Below are positions 35,406-43,799 of a DNA stretch of 64,000 nt, piece by piece (within the stretch, counting starts at the first letter, position 1; the number at the start of each line of letters is the position of its first letter). The notes beneath the pieces were generated by a model. That model did no database searches, was not told the DNA's origin, and saw only the letters and a program-made list of their open reading frames with translations. Position numbers and translations under genes: made by a program. Origin of the DNA: Ammoniphilus oxalaticus (GTDB lineage Bacteria; Bacillota; Bacilli; Aneurinibacillales; RAOX-1); assembly GCF_003609605.1 (NCBI RefSeq), contig NZ_MCHY01000007.1, forward strand, positions 62,001 to 126,000, read 5' to 3'.

Positions 35406-35482
35406 GGCGATCGTGGCGAAGGGGTTAACGCACCGGATTGTGGCTCCGGCACTCGTGGGTTCAAATCCCATCGGTCGCCCCA
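35406..35482 (+). tRNA. tRNA-His (anticodon GTG)
   Basis: Includes the extra G-1 (35406) facing C73, as expected for tRNA-His. Acceptor GCGATCG pairs with CGGTCGC; anticodon stem CCGGA/TCCGG around TTGTGGC; CCA encoded. Confidence 0.93.
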
Positions 35483-35495
35483 TTTTATACAACTA

Positions 35496-35572
35496 GTCCC
35501 AGTAGCTCAGCTGGATAGAGCAACGGCCTTCGAAGCCGTGTGCCGGGAGTTCGAATCTCTCCTGGGGCGCCA
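35496..35572 (+). tRNA. tRNA-Arg (anticodon TCG), second copy
   Basis: 77 bases, same anticodon arm as the first Arg tRNA but a different acceptor stem (GTCCCAG/CTGGGGC), so it is a diverged paralogue rather than an exact copy. CCA encoded. Confidence 0.9.
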
Positions 35573-35595
35573 TTTTATCTTATATCCTTCACTAT

Positions 35596-35686
35596 AGAGA
35601 GGTGTCCGAGCTGGCCGAAGGAGCACGATTGGAAATCGTGTATACGTGTGAGCGTATCGAGGGTTCAAATCCCTTCCTCTCTGCCA
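35596..35686 (+). tRNA. tRNA-Ser (anticodon GGA)
   Basis: 91 bases with the long variable arm of class II tRNAs. Acceptor AGAGAGG/CCTCTCT; anticodon loop TTGGAAA; CCA encoded. Confidence 0.92.
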
Positions 35687-35695
35687 TTTACTTTT

Positions 35696-35786
35696 GGAGG
35701 CGTACCCAAGAGGCTGAAGGGGGCTGACTCGAAATCAGCTAGGCGTCGCAAGGCGCGCGGGGGTTCAAATCCTCTCGCCTCCGCCA
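35696..35786 (+). tRNA. tRNA-Ser (anticodon CGA)
   Basis: 91 bases, class II. Acceptor GGAGGCG/CGCCTCC; anticodon stem GCTGA/TCAGC around CTCGAAA; long variable arm; CCA encoded. Confidence 0.92.
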
Positions 35787-35805
35787 TACATACGATTAAA
35801 ATCTC

Positions 35806-35851
35806 AAGGCTTTCTCACGTGATCGATACACGGTAGGAAGCCTTTTATCAT
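35806..35851 (+). terminator. Terminator of the tRNA cluster
   Basis: AAGGCTTTCT (35806-35815) pairs with AGGAAGCCTT (35835-35844), then TTATCATTTTT. Confidence 0.8.
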
Positions 35852-35869
35852 TTTTGGGAAAGGATATCG

Positions 35870-36324
35870 ATGAAACAACGTTTGTTTTTACCGTTTATTT
35901 TATTCCTAATTGCTTTAGTAGGATGCGTTGCTGATCCACCCCAAATTTTAATCCTTAAGGGCGGAGCGCAATCGTAACTTTAGGGTTAACCGAAGGGCGC
36001 CATCAAATTGAAGACGGGAATGAGGAACAAGGAATCGACAAAAAAATTACGCTCATGCCAAACGAAGAGATAGAGCTTCAACGTTTATTGCACGTCACCT
36101 CATTTAATCTTAATGAACTAGGTTACTTCGAGTCTAATGTAGTCGCTGAGAAGAATGAAACGCTTAATGAGAAGAAATATGGAGCGAGCGAGCATAGCAG
36201 GTTGAATCTAACTTGGAGCTACGATGAGCTTCAAAAACATGTCAAGCACGCTAAAATTGAAGTGAAATGGGTACAAAATGAGGAAACATACAAGGAAACA
36301 ATCATTGCAAGATTTAATAATTAA
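35870..36324 (+). pseudogene. Frameshifted lipoprotein gene
   Basis: ATG 35870 follows AAAGGATATCG and starts a lipoprotein signal peptide (FLIALVGC, Cys19). The frame stops at TAA 35975, but a second frame, open from 35959, continues through VTLGLTEGRH and the 36055-36324 reading to a proper stop. One missing base, most likely a G in the run at 35959-35961, would join them into a protein of about 151 aa. The family is not recognised. It precedes another lipoprotein gene by 18 bases, so the two were probably one operon. Confidence 0.7.
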
Positions 36325-36342
36325 ATAGGGGGGAGGTTCCTT

Positions 36343-36870
36343 TTGAAAAGACTTAGAAATTTAGGATTCGTCATGTTGGTTATGTATTGTGTCGCTTGTT
36401 CCAATCAAACGGGACAAACCACAGTCGAAAAAGAGATTAGACCATTAAAAGAAAATCAGAGTGGTCTCGTGAACTCTCTGTTATTACAGGGTGAGGGCGA
36501 ACATTGGGAAGTTACCTATGATCTTCGCGATGAAACATTAGTGGATCCAAAAACGATCGAAAGCAATCTGCATGCTGATTTAGCTCTAACCTCTAAGGAA
36601 ATGAAGATTGACCAGATGGAGGCAATTCATTTCTCCTTAAAAATGAAGGATGGAAGCGTGGAAAAGGGATCAATATACCCCCAACAATCTGGACTACAAA
36701 TAAAAGAGCGAGATGGGCAACTCAATTTAAAAAACCTATTGACAAATGACATTCCACACCCTATGTCACGAATTGTTTCGGTAACGATTGAATGGGACGG
36801 ACAAATGGAAACATTTGATATCGTTCCTCCAAAAAGTATTGAGATAAAGATGGATAGGAGAGGGGACTAA
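36343..36870 (+). CDS. Putative lipoprotein, 175 aa
   Basis: TTG 36343 lies 8 bases after GGGGGGAGG. The N-terminus has two Arg/Lys, a hydrophobic core and YCVACSN, so Cys20 is the likely lipidated residue, though Cys at -3 is unusual. The mature part is hydrophilic with probable beta strands (HWEVTYDLRDETLV, VSVTIEWDGQMETFDIVPP). I do not recognise it. Its partner upstream is frameshifted. Both lie between the tRNA cluster and a methyltransferase gene in what looks like an accessory patch. Confidence 0.65.
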   Translation: MKRLRNLGFVMLVMYCVACSNQTGQTTVEKEIRPLKENQSGLVNSLLLQGEGEHWEVTYDLRDETLVDPKTIESNLHADLALTSKEMKIDQMEAIHFSLKMKDGSVEKGSIYPQQSGLQIKERDGQLNLKNLLTNDIPHPMSRIVSVTIEWDGQMETFDIVPPKSIEIKMDRRGD

Positions 36871-37190
36871 GCGCCGTCAGATCATTGACTGTGCGCCATC
36901 ACTCTAGATCGATCCGCATGTTAGTGGACATTCGACAACTAAGCTATGGAATCAGATCGGGGGGGGCCTCCTCCTCTTGAAATGGCAAATATTACATATG
37001 TAATAGACGTATTGACCTATAGAGAGCGAGTCGAGCTCCGTTTGGGTTACGACGCCGTCCACCCTTCTCGGATTCGCTCATTCATCGACGGCGCGCAAGC
37101 CTCTTTGCACTCTCCATCCCATCTAGCTTTCTTCATTTGTCTCCCGCGACTCTAATTTTTTAATCGTGTCCTGATCCCCGCCCACGACGG
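36871..37190 (+). other. Gene-free stretch of 320 bases
   Basis: No ribosome site or protein-like frame is seen; the longest frame (36946-37155) has a composition unlike its neighbours. GCGCCGTC occurs at 36871 and GACGCCGTC, with an inverted GACGGCGC, near 37050-37100, which might be chance. It follows the lipoprotein gene and precedes the end of the convergent methyltransferase gene; no terminator is clear. Confidence 0.5.
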
Positions 37191-37748
37191 CTATCGTTTT
37201 TGACAAAAAATTGTCTGTATCCCTGATCGTTCATCCTCTTCATAAAAAAGAATCTTCCATCCAGCAAATTCATTTAATAATTCTTGTGTTTCTAACTTGA
37301 ATTGACTAGGGATCTTCTCGTTTTTTTCCTCATCCGACTGATAGAATGTTTCCATAAAAAAATAGCCGCCTTTTTTAATCAGTGTTTTGACGATTGGGAA
37401 AAGGGCGCGGTCTAAGTATTTTGTAATGACGATGAGATCAACAGGTTGTAGCGAATGAAGCTCGTCCAAATTTGTTATATCCGCGACGGCGGCTGTGATC
37501 GGAAGATTCTCCTTACTCGCTTGTTCTTTTAAAAAATCAATGGCCACTTCCGAAATGTCGATAGCTTGCACCTCATAGTTTTGACGAGCGAGAAACAGGC
37601 TGTTTTTGCCAAGCCCACAGGCCAGATCAAGCGCAGTTCCTCCGCGCAAATAATCAGATTGTTTTTCTAAGCGGGGAGTGGGCGTTAATTCGGATTCGCG
37701 TTGAAGTTGATCTGTGTACTTTTGATTCCATCTATCTTTTCTTTCCAT
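37191..37748 (-). CDS. Class I SAM-dependent methyltransferase (TehB-like)
   Basis: 185-aa enzyme with the SAM-binding motif ALDLACGLGKNSLFLA near residue 40 and the acidic VQAIDIS at motif II, then VDLIVITKYLDR for motif IV. The overall pattern fits TehB/UbiE-like small-molecule methyltransferases. ATG 37748 is preferred because GGCGG lies just before it; ATG 37781 lacks a good site. Substrate unknown. Confidence 0.8.
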   Translation of the reverse strand: MERKDRWNQKYTDQLQRESELTPTPRLEKQSDYLRGGTALDLACGLGKNSLFLARQNYEVQAIDISEVAIDFLKEQASKENLPITAAVADITNLDELHSLQPVDLIVITKYLDRALFPIVKTLIKKGGYFFMETFYQSDEEKNEKIPSQFKLETQELLNEFAGWKILFYEEDERSGIQTIFCQKR

Positions 37749-37877
37749 TCCTACCGCCAACTTTCCTTCTGTATACTTCATTCATATTCTACCATAGAAC
37801 ATCAACCATCTATCACGTCGACCAATGATTCCAACATAAATCGACAACAATTCCCATTCCGCTACCGACTGTCAACA

Positions 37878-38168
37878 ATGCTGGGCAAACGATTGGTGGT
37901 TTTAAATGGATATTCTTGGTGTGAGAAGCCGCTGAACCCAGCATTAACGAAATGTGTCATTGCGGATAGTCCGAGCGCGGAAGAGATCGTTAAAACAAAT
38001 AGGATTAAGCCAGTCGTTGTAGAACCTGAGGCACTTATTGATGTTGAATTTGACAAAAAGTATAATGGTTCTTTGCGCTCATTTGAGATCACTAGTTATC
38101 ATACACAAGAGGAAAAAGGAATCTTAATCTACAACATCCATACTGAATGGGCAGCGGAACAAGGATGA
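37878..38168 (+). pseudogene. Protein-coding remnant without a start signal
   Basis: A 96-codon open stretch (MLGKRLVVLNG ... WAAEQG) reads like the mature part of a small exported protein, with VEFDKKYNGSLRSFEI and YNIHTEW, but has no ribosome site and no signal peptide upstream; the same frame is open further back only as low-quality sequence. It may be a truncated gene whose 5' end was lost near the methyltransferase gene. The family is not known. Confidence 0.35.
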
Positions 38169-38410
38169 TAACGCTATTTCTTTTTGATTGAGATAAAATT
38201 AGGATTCCAATTTTCGGTTGCGAAGCGAGCGCTATCTCGACAAGAATTCATTTTTATGAAAGGCGCTCGACAACAAATGTGTTAAACAGCCAAATTTCCC
38301 TTTTTTTCCTAAGGAAGATTCAGTATAATAGGAGTGATTTAATACCTATGTTAGGGGGTTAAGGATGAACTACTTCATGTAAAATGAAAACGTTTTATAA
38401 AGGAGATATC

Positions 38411-40111
38411 ATGAAATTAACGGTACAAAAAAAATTGATGGGGAGTTTTTTTATCGTCATCTTACTGCTGGTCGTTACGAGTACAATCTCGATTTTAAGA
38501 ATGTCGGGAATGGGTGAGGAAATAACAAAGACAACGACTGACTGGATGCCGAGCGTTGTTCTAACGGGCGCTCTTAAGGCGAGTACAACGGATGTGGAGC
38601 GGTTGGTTTTGAGAACCACCTTAGAGCCAGATCCGAAGGAAAAAGAACGTCTGACTGGTGATTTGTATGAAGCGATAGATATAGTAAATGAGCAATTAGT
38701 CAAATTCGAGTCGATTACGATGAATGCGCAAGAACGAGAATATTATTCGAATATTGTCGCTAATTGGGGAAATTTCACAAGCGATGTTCCGTCGATCGTT
38801 GAATTGGTAAAAAACAATCAATTGGATCAAGCGCTCGTCATCTTTAATCAGATTCATCCTTTCTACCTAAGTATTGAGGAAACGCTGAATCACGCAGTCG
38901 ATTATTATGAAGATGGGGAAAGGCAATCAAGCGCGCTATCGCTACAACTGTATCAATCTGGGAAATTATTTGTAATCATATTCTCGGGCATTGCTGTAGT
39001 GGTAGGCATTATTCTTTCTTTCTTAGCATCACGGAGTATTTATATCCCAATACAGTTACTAACTGAACAGGTAGATGAAATCTCGAGTGGGAACCTGACT
39101 GTCCCTAAACTGAGTATAAAAAATAGGGATGAGATCGGCACCCTGGCCACATCATTTAATCAGATGACAGAAAATTTACATAATTTAATTCACCAGGTTG
39201 GGATGACGACTCAACAAGTGGCGGCAGCGGCCGAAGAATTGACAGCGAGCGCGGAACAAACTGGGCAAGCGACAGAAAACATTACGATTGCCTTCCAAGA
39301 GATTTCCACTGGATCAGATAGACAAGTTTCTACGACAAGTGAAGCAAATACGGTGCTTACCGATATTTCTAATGGGATGGATCGTGTTCTTCAATCGATT
39401 CAGCTTGTCACAGATTCATCGGCTACAGCAAATGATAAAGCGACAATTGGGGCTAAGACGGTTTCAGAAACGATGGAACAGATGAACCTCGTGCAACAAA
39501 CGGTTGGTGAAACCGCTCAAGTGATTCATACGCTTGGTAATAAATCGGATGAAATTGGTAAAATTGTAGAAGTAATTACCCAAATTGCAAACCAGACCAA
39601 TTTACTCGCGTTAAATGCTGCGATTGAAGCAGCGCGGGCGGGAGAGCATGGGCGAGGATTTGCGGTTGTTGCCGATGAGGTAAAGAAGCTGGCGGAACAA
39701 TCAGGAGAGGCAGCTGGCGAGATCAGCGAATTGATCAATGAAATTCAAGCGGAATCAATGAAAGCGGTTAAATCAATGGATCAGGGCACGAAAGTTGTGC
39801 AAGATGGGATTTCGCATGTGTTTGAAACAGGCAGCGCCTTTGATGAAATCGTAAATGCCATTGAGATAATTCTCGCGCAGTCTAAAGAGGTGGATCAAAT
39901 TGTAGTCCAAGTCGATGATCTCTCCCATGAAATGGTGTCAGCGATGGAAGAGGTGACCGGGATTTCCCAACAGTCTTCAAGTAATACGCAAAATGTTGCA
40001 GCCGCTGCGGAAGAACAGAATGCTTCAATGGAGGAGATTAAATCATCAGCTACTTCACTTAGTCACATGGCTGAGGAGTTGGCGAGTTTGATAACCAAGT
40101 TTAAAGTATAG
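38411..40111 (+). CDS. Methyl-accepting chemotaxis protein
   Basis: 566-aa chemoreceptor. Membrane segment 1 (about residues 11-29), an extracellular four-helix sensor of about 150 residues, membrane segment 2 (about 185-208), HAMP, then the cytosolic signalling domain with the hairpin tip centred on [24 protein letters not shown] near residue 410. The ligand is unknown. ATG 38411 follows AAAGGAGA. No che genes are adjacent, so it works through the distant core system. It converges with the molybdate operon. Confidence 0.92.
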   Translation: MKLTVQKKLMGSFFIVILLLVVTSTISILRMSGMGEEITKTTTDWMPSVVLTGALKASTTDVERLVLRTTLEPDPKEKERLTGDLYEAIDIVNEQLVKFESITMNAQEREYYSNIVANWGNFTSDVPSIVELVKNNQLDQALVIFNQIHPFYLSIEETLNHAVDYYEDGERQSSALSLQLYQSGKLFVIIFSGIAVVVGIILSFLASRSIYIPIQLLTEQVDEISSGNLTVPKLSIKNRDEIGTLATSFNQMTENLHNLIHQVGMTTQQVAAAAEELTASAEQTGQATENITIAFQEISTGSDRQVSTTSEANTVLTDISNGMDRVLQSIQLVTDSSATANDKATIGAKTVSETMEQMNLVQQTVGETAQVIHTLGNKSDEIGKIVEVITQIANQTNLLALNAAIEAARAGEHGRGFAVVADEVKKLAEQSGEAAGEISELINEIQAESMKAVKSMDQGTKVVQDGISHVFETGSAFDEIVNAIEIILAQSKEVDQIVVQVDDLSHEMVSAMEEVTGISQQSSSNTQNVAAAAEEQNASMEEIKSSATSLSHMAEELASLITKFKV

Positions 40112-40133
40112 TCCACGACTGAAAAAGAAAAAT

Positions 40134-40179
40134 AAAAAGAACAGTAATCGGAATTTAAGCCGGGCTGTTCTTTTTATTT
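40134..40179. terminator. Bidirectional terminator between chemoreceptor and modC-like genes
   Basis: AAAAAGAACAG (40134-40144) pairs with CTGTTCTTTTT (40165-40175), with A and T flanks on both sides. Confidence 0.85.
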
Positions 40180-40190
40180 TATGAATGCGA

Positions 40191-40877
40191 TTAACATTGT
40201 ACTGCGAAATGTCTTTTTGAGGAATGCTCTGTCTCTTTTGTAACATCCTCAATAATTTCGCCTCTTTTTAGAAACAAAATTCGATCGCCAAGTTTTTCCG
40301 CTTCTTGCTTGTCATGCGTTACAATAATAAACGGGATCTGCCAAATTTGATGCAATCTGAGCAACTCATCTTGACACTCGACACGCGTTTTTTCATCTAA
40401 AGCAGATAGGGGTTCGTCCAGCAGTAAAATAGAAGGTTCTGTTGCAAGCGCGCGCGCTAGCGCGACGCGTTGTTTTTCCCCTCCTGAAATCTGGCGGGGA
40501 TATTTTTTTAGGAGATGTTCAATGCCTAATACATCGAGGATTTGATTAATCAAATTAACTTGCCTAGAATCCTTTTTCCTAACCCCGTAATGAATGTTTT
40601 TCTCCACCGACATATGCGGAAATAGGGCGTAATCTTGAAACAAGTAACCGATATTTCGTTGTTGTGTCGGTAGAGGGGGCTGGTGATCATGAAAGAAAAT
40701 TTGCTCATTCAATCGAATTTCGCCAGTATCTGGCTTTTCAAGACCCGCGATACAATTGAGGATCGTTGTTTTCCCTGAACCGGAAGGGCCAAACAACACA
40801 ACAATTTCATTATTCATCGTCCAACCTGTTTCAAGCGTAAAATGAGATAGCTTCTTTTTAATATAAACCTCTAACAT
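40191..40877 (-). CDS. modC: Molybdate ABC transporter, ATP-binding protein ModC (short form)
   Basis: 228-aa ATPase with Walker A GPSGSGKTT, signature ISGGEKQRVALARAL, Walker B ILLLDEPLSALD and the switch His in IVTHD. It ends soon after the ATPase core and lacks the C-terminal MOP domain of E. coli ModC, so molybdate feedback through that domain is absent. AAGAGGAGGG precedes ATG 40877; the gap to modB is 17 bases. It drives molybdate uptake with ModA and ModB. Other oxyanion substrates such as tungstate are possible. Confidence 0.85.
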   Translation of the reverse strand: MLEVYIKKKLSHFTLETGWTMNNEIVVLFGPSGSGKTTILNCIAGLEKPDTGEIRLNEQIFFHDHQPPLPTQQRNIGYLFQDYALFPHMSVEKNIHYGVRKKDSRQVNLINQILDVLGIEHLLKKYPRQISGGEKQRVALARALATEPSILLLDEPLSALDEKTRVECQDELLRLHQIWQIPFIIVTHDKQEAEKLGDRILFLKRGEIIEDVTKETEHSSKRHFAVQC

Positions 40878-40894
40878 ACGCGATGGCCCTCCTC

Positions 40895-41587
40895 TTAATT
40901 GTTTTCCGCATATTTCCGTATTCTACTTTTCGTCCACCAATTTAACCACGTAATCGTACTGAATCCCAAAGCGACGATTATAATCACCCAAAAAGAAGCT
41001 TTCTCCATATGTCCACCTTCGACCGCAAAGTAAATCGCTACAGGAATCGTATCAGTTTTTCCTGGAATATAGCCGGCCAACATTAAGGTGGCTCCAAACT
41101 CGCCCAATGCTCTTGCGAAGGAGAGCACGAATCCTGATAGTAGGCCTGGCCAGGCGAGCGGAAAAGCAACGGTCCAAAATACGCGCCACTCTGAGGCGCC
41201 CATCGTGCGCGCCGCATTTTCTAATTTTATATCTAAATTTTCGAAAGAAGCAACCGCGCTTTGATACATGAGTGGGAAAGAAACGACAATGGAGGCGATG
41301 ACAGCTCCAACCCAAGTAAAGACGATTTGATAGTCAAACCAGACAAGCAGCCACTTACCGATTAGTCCGTTCTTTCCAAATAAAATAAGTAAACCAAAGC
41401 CGACGACCGTCGGGGGCAACACAAGGGGAAGCAAGAAAAACGATTCTAGCATACTTTTTCCAAAAAATGTCCTGCGAGCCAACATGCGCGCAATAAATAC
41501 TCCGCTAATAAACACAACGATAACAGAGATGCCCGCCACTTTTAACGATAATAACAGCGGTGTGTAGTCAATATTATCTGGGATCAT
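40895..41587 (-). CDS. modB: Molybdate ABC transporter, permease ModB
   Basis: 230-aa permease with five to six membrane segments and the binding-protein-dependent loop ARALGEFGATLMLAGYIPGKT, diagnostic of ModB (about 20 residues from position 160). LPLVLPPTVVGFGLL is also conserved. The start could be ATG 41587 or the ATG 12 bases earlier, which abuts GAGGAG. A 14-base perfect hairpin lies between modA and this gene. Confidence 0.9.
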   Translation of the reverse strand: MIPDNIDYTPLLLSLKVAGISVIVVFISGVFIARMLARRTFFGKSMLESFFLLPLVLPPTVVGFGLLILFGKNGLIGKWLLVWFDYQIVFTWVGAVIASIVVSFPLMYQSAVASFENLDIKLENAARTMGASEWRVFWTVAFPLAWPGLLSGFVLSFARALGEFGATLMLAGYIPGKTDTIPVAIYFAVEGGHMEKASFWVIIIVALGFSTITWLNWWTKSRIRKYAENN

Positions 41588-41642
41588 CTTTTTTCGCATC
41601 TCCTCTTCATTTTGAAACTTTTATGTATGGGTCCAATAGGTT

Positions 41643-41678
41643 GATTTAACGGAACGGGTTTAGACGTTCCGTTAAATC
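41643..41678 (-). other. Perfect 14-base inverted repeat between modA and modB
   Basis: GATTTAACGGAACG (41643-41656) pairs exactly with 41665-41678 around an 8-base loop. There is no U-tract on the minus strand after it, so it is more like an mRNA stability or partial-attenuation element than a full terminator. Confidence 0.6.
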
Positions 41679-41726
41679 GTCTAATCAATTTGATTAAATC
41701 TATAGTAAAAGGGGATTTACCTCGAT

Positions 41727-42530
41727 TTATTTAAATCCGTATTTATTCAATACTTCTTTTCCTGCATCGCTTGTCAGATAGTCCAAAAATGCTTTTGCCA
41801 GTTCATCGTGGGATGTGTCCGCAAGTACCGCGCCAGGGTAAACGATGGGCGCATGCCATTCAGGATTCGATTCAGCAATGATAGTTACTTTGTCAGAGAT
41901 GGAAGCGTCACTGGAGTAAACGACGCCGAGTTCCGCGTTTCCAGACTCAACATATGTAAGTACTTGACGCACATCGGACGCTAAAACGAGCTTGTCCTGC
42001 ATCGGTTCCCATAAGTTCAAATGTTCAAATACTTCTTTTGTATAACGACCCGCAGGCACACTTTCAGGTTCGCCGATTGCAAAATCGCCAATCATAGCGG
42101 GATCAATTTCTTCAAAAGAACTGAGGTTCGACGGATTTTCCTTGTTTGTGATTAATACTAACACATTGTTTGTGAAATCGACACGTGTGTCCTTATCGAT
42201 CAAACCTTGCTCTTCTAATCGATCCATATCCTTTTTACTTGCAGATAAAAACACGTCAGATGGCGCCCCTTGTTCAATCTGTGTCGCTAACTTTCCTGAA
42301 CTTCCAGGGTTAATCGTTAACGTTGAACCAGGATGCTCACTCTCAAACACAGATTTGATCTCATTTAAAGCATCGGTCAAACTAGCTGCGGCGGAAATCA
42401 TTAATTCGATGTTTTCAGCCGGAGCATCGGCGCCATCATTTCCTGCATCAGTTGATTGACCGCCGGAGCAACCGATCGGTACAAGCAACAAACCGAGTAA
42501 TAGAAAATAAAGACTAAACTTTCTAAACAT
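41727..42530 (-). CDS. modA: Molybdate ABC transporter, substrate-binding lipoprotein ModA
   Basis: 267-aa binding protein anchored by a lipobox (VPIGC, Cys21). ISAAASLTDALNEIK near residue 46 and NPGSSGKLATQIEQGAPSDVFLSA near 80-100 (split motif) are the oxyanion-binding segments, and DVRQVLTYVESGNAELGVVY completes the site. ATG 42530 has AGGAGG upstream. The promoter carries three phased repeats. It supplies molybdate, probably for the xanthine dehydrogenase encoded at 14-17.6 kb. Confidence 0.92.
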   Translation of the reverse strand: MFRKFSLYFLLLGLLLVPIGCSGGQSTDAGNDGADAPAENIELMISAAASLTDALNEIKSVFESEHPGSTLTINPGSSGKLATQIEQGAPSDVFLSASKKDMDRLEEQGLIDKDTRVDFTNNVLVLITNKENPSNLSSFEEIDPAMIGDFAIGEPESVPAGRYTKEVFEHLNLWEPMQDKLVLASDVRQVLTYVESGNAELGVVYSSDASISDKVTIIAESNPEWHAPIVYPGAVLADTSHDELAKAFLDYLTSDAGKEVLNKYGFK

Positions 42531-42557
42531 GATAACCTCCTTAAATTAGTATGGAAT

Positions 42558-42602
42558 ATAACTAGACATAACTAATTATAACTAGATCCATCTAATTGTA
42601 AA
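42558..42602 (-). promoter_or_regulatory. modA promoter with three tandem ATAACTA repeats
   Basis: On the minus strand TTTACA (42602-42597), spacer 16, TATAAT (42580-42575). On the plus strand ATAACTA occurs at 42558, 42568 and 42578, exactly 10 bases apart, covering the -10 and start region. This looks like an operator array for the divergent regulator. Confidence 0.65.
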
Positions 42603-42684
42603 GTGTTTATTTTACGAAAAGTATTGTGAAGTATCGTAAAAAAGGGGACAATAGATGAAGCGTTAATTTTATGGAGGCTACTAA

Positions 42685-43647
42685 ATGACTGAACATATTT
42701 CATATACGACAGAAGAGCTTGCCCAAATTTTAAAAGTATCTAAATTAACGGTCTATGATTTAATCAAAAAGGGAGAGTTGCCCTCCTATCGGGTTGGCAG
42801 ACAGATGCGCGTAGATGCGCGTGATTTAGAAGCCTATATCGAAGCGGCCAAAACAGTTAAAAAAATTAAGACGGTTGGGCCATCGGTTACCACAGCTGCA
42901 GCCCCTACTTCGCAACCTACAAGGCAAGGCGTTCCATCTACCGCGAGACAGTTGATTATAAGTGGACAAGATATAAGTTTAGATATTCTAGCCAATCATC
43001 TGGAAAAGCAAAGCGGTTCGTTTCGCCCGTTGCGTTCTTATGTTGGCAGTCTGAATAGTTTAATAGCGATGTATTTAGGCGAGGCGGACATTGTGAGTAC
43101 ACATCTATTTGATGGGGATACAGGGGAATACAACGTTCCCTACGTAAAACGAATTCTTGTAGGTCACTCTTACACCGTTGTCAATTTGTTGTCGCGGTGG
43201 GCTGGTTTTTATGTAAAGCAAGGGAATCCTAAGAACATTCAGACATGGTCAGATTTGACAAAAGCGAATGCGCGGATCGTCAATCGTGAAAAGGGATCTG
43301 GGGTTCGAATTCTTTTGGATGAAAAATTGCGGATAGAGGGAATTTCTCCCGATCGGATTAAAGGATATGATATGGAAGAAACAAATCACGTTGGTGTGGC
43401 GACGCGAATCGCGAACGATCATGCGGATGTCGGAATTGGAATTGAGAAAACGGCGCAAATGGTTGGCATTGATTTTATTCCAATGATCGAAGAACGTTAT
43501 GATTTGGTTATCTTAAAAACAGCAGAAAATCAACCGTTTATTCGCGCATTATTGGAAGTAATTCGTTCCGACGCTTTTCAGCAGGAAATTAACGCGCTTG
43601 GCGGCTACAACTTATCGCAAACTGGAAAAATCATCTACGAAACGTAA
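42685..43647 (+). CDS. Molybdate-responsive type regulator: excisionase-like HTH plus ModA-like domain (YvgK-like)
   Basis: 320-aa protein. Residues about 1-55 are a MerR/excisionase-type helix-turn-helix (YTTEELAQILKVSKLTVYDLI), a short linker rich in Thr/Pro, then a periplasmic-binding-like domain (about 90-320) with HLFDGDTGEYNVPYV and NREKGSGVRILLDE. This layout is that of B. subtilis YvgK, encoded beside its molybdate transporter genes. Divergent placement from modABC and the phased repeats between them make repression or activation of modA by bound molybdate a fair inference. GGAGG lies 9 bases before ATG 42685. Confidence 0.82.
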   Translation: MTEHISYTTEELAQILKVSKLTVYDLIKKGELPSYRVGRQMRVDARDLEAYIEAAKTVKKIKTVGPSVTTAAAPTSQPTRQGVPSTARQLIISGQDISLDILANHLEKQSGSFRPLRSYVGSLNSLIAMYLGEADIVSTHLFDGDTGEYNVPYVKRILVGHSYTVVNLLSRWAGFYVKQGNPKNIQTWSDLTKANARIVNREKGSGVRILLDEKLRIEGISPDRIKGYDMEETNHVGVATRIANDHADVGIGIEKTAQMVGIDFIPMIEERYDLVILKTAENQPFIRALLEVIRSDAFQQEINALGGYNLSQTGKIIYET

Positions 43648-43648
43648 A

Positions 43649-43672
43649 GAGCCACTAGGAAGTGGCCTTTTT
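43649..43672 (+). terminator. Terminator after the YvgK-like gene
   Basis: GCCACT (43651-43656) pairs with AGTGGC (43661-43666), then CTTTTTA. Confidence 0.7.
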
Positions 43673-43799
43673 ACTTGATTTAATAAATTGTTAATCTTTT
43701 ATTTAGATCGATTCAAGAGCCGTTCATTATAATCAAGTTAGAGTAAGAGAGCCATTACAGCTTCTCAAGAGGAAAATATAAAAAAGAAGGAGCATTAAG

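Noticed and set aside
36946-37155. 69-aa plus frame after the lipoprotein gene
   Set aside because: No ribosome site, unnatural composition, and no protein-like pattern.
41643-41678. Rho-independent terminator between modA and modB
   Set aside because: The stem is perfect but no U-tract follows on the transcribed strand, so it is listed as a hairpin only.
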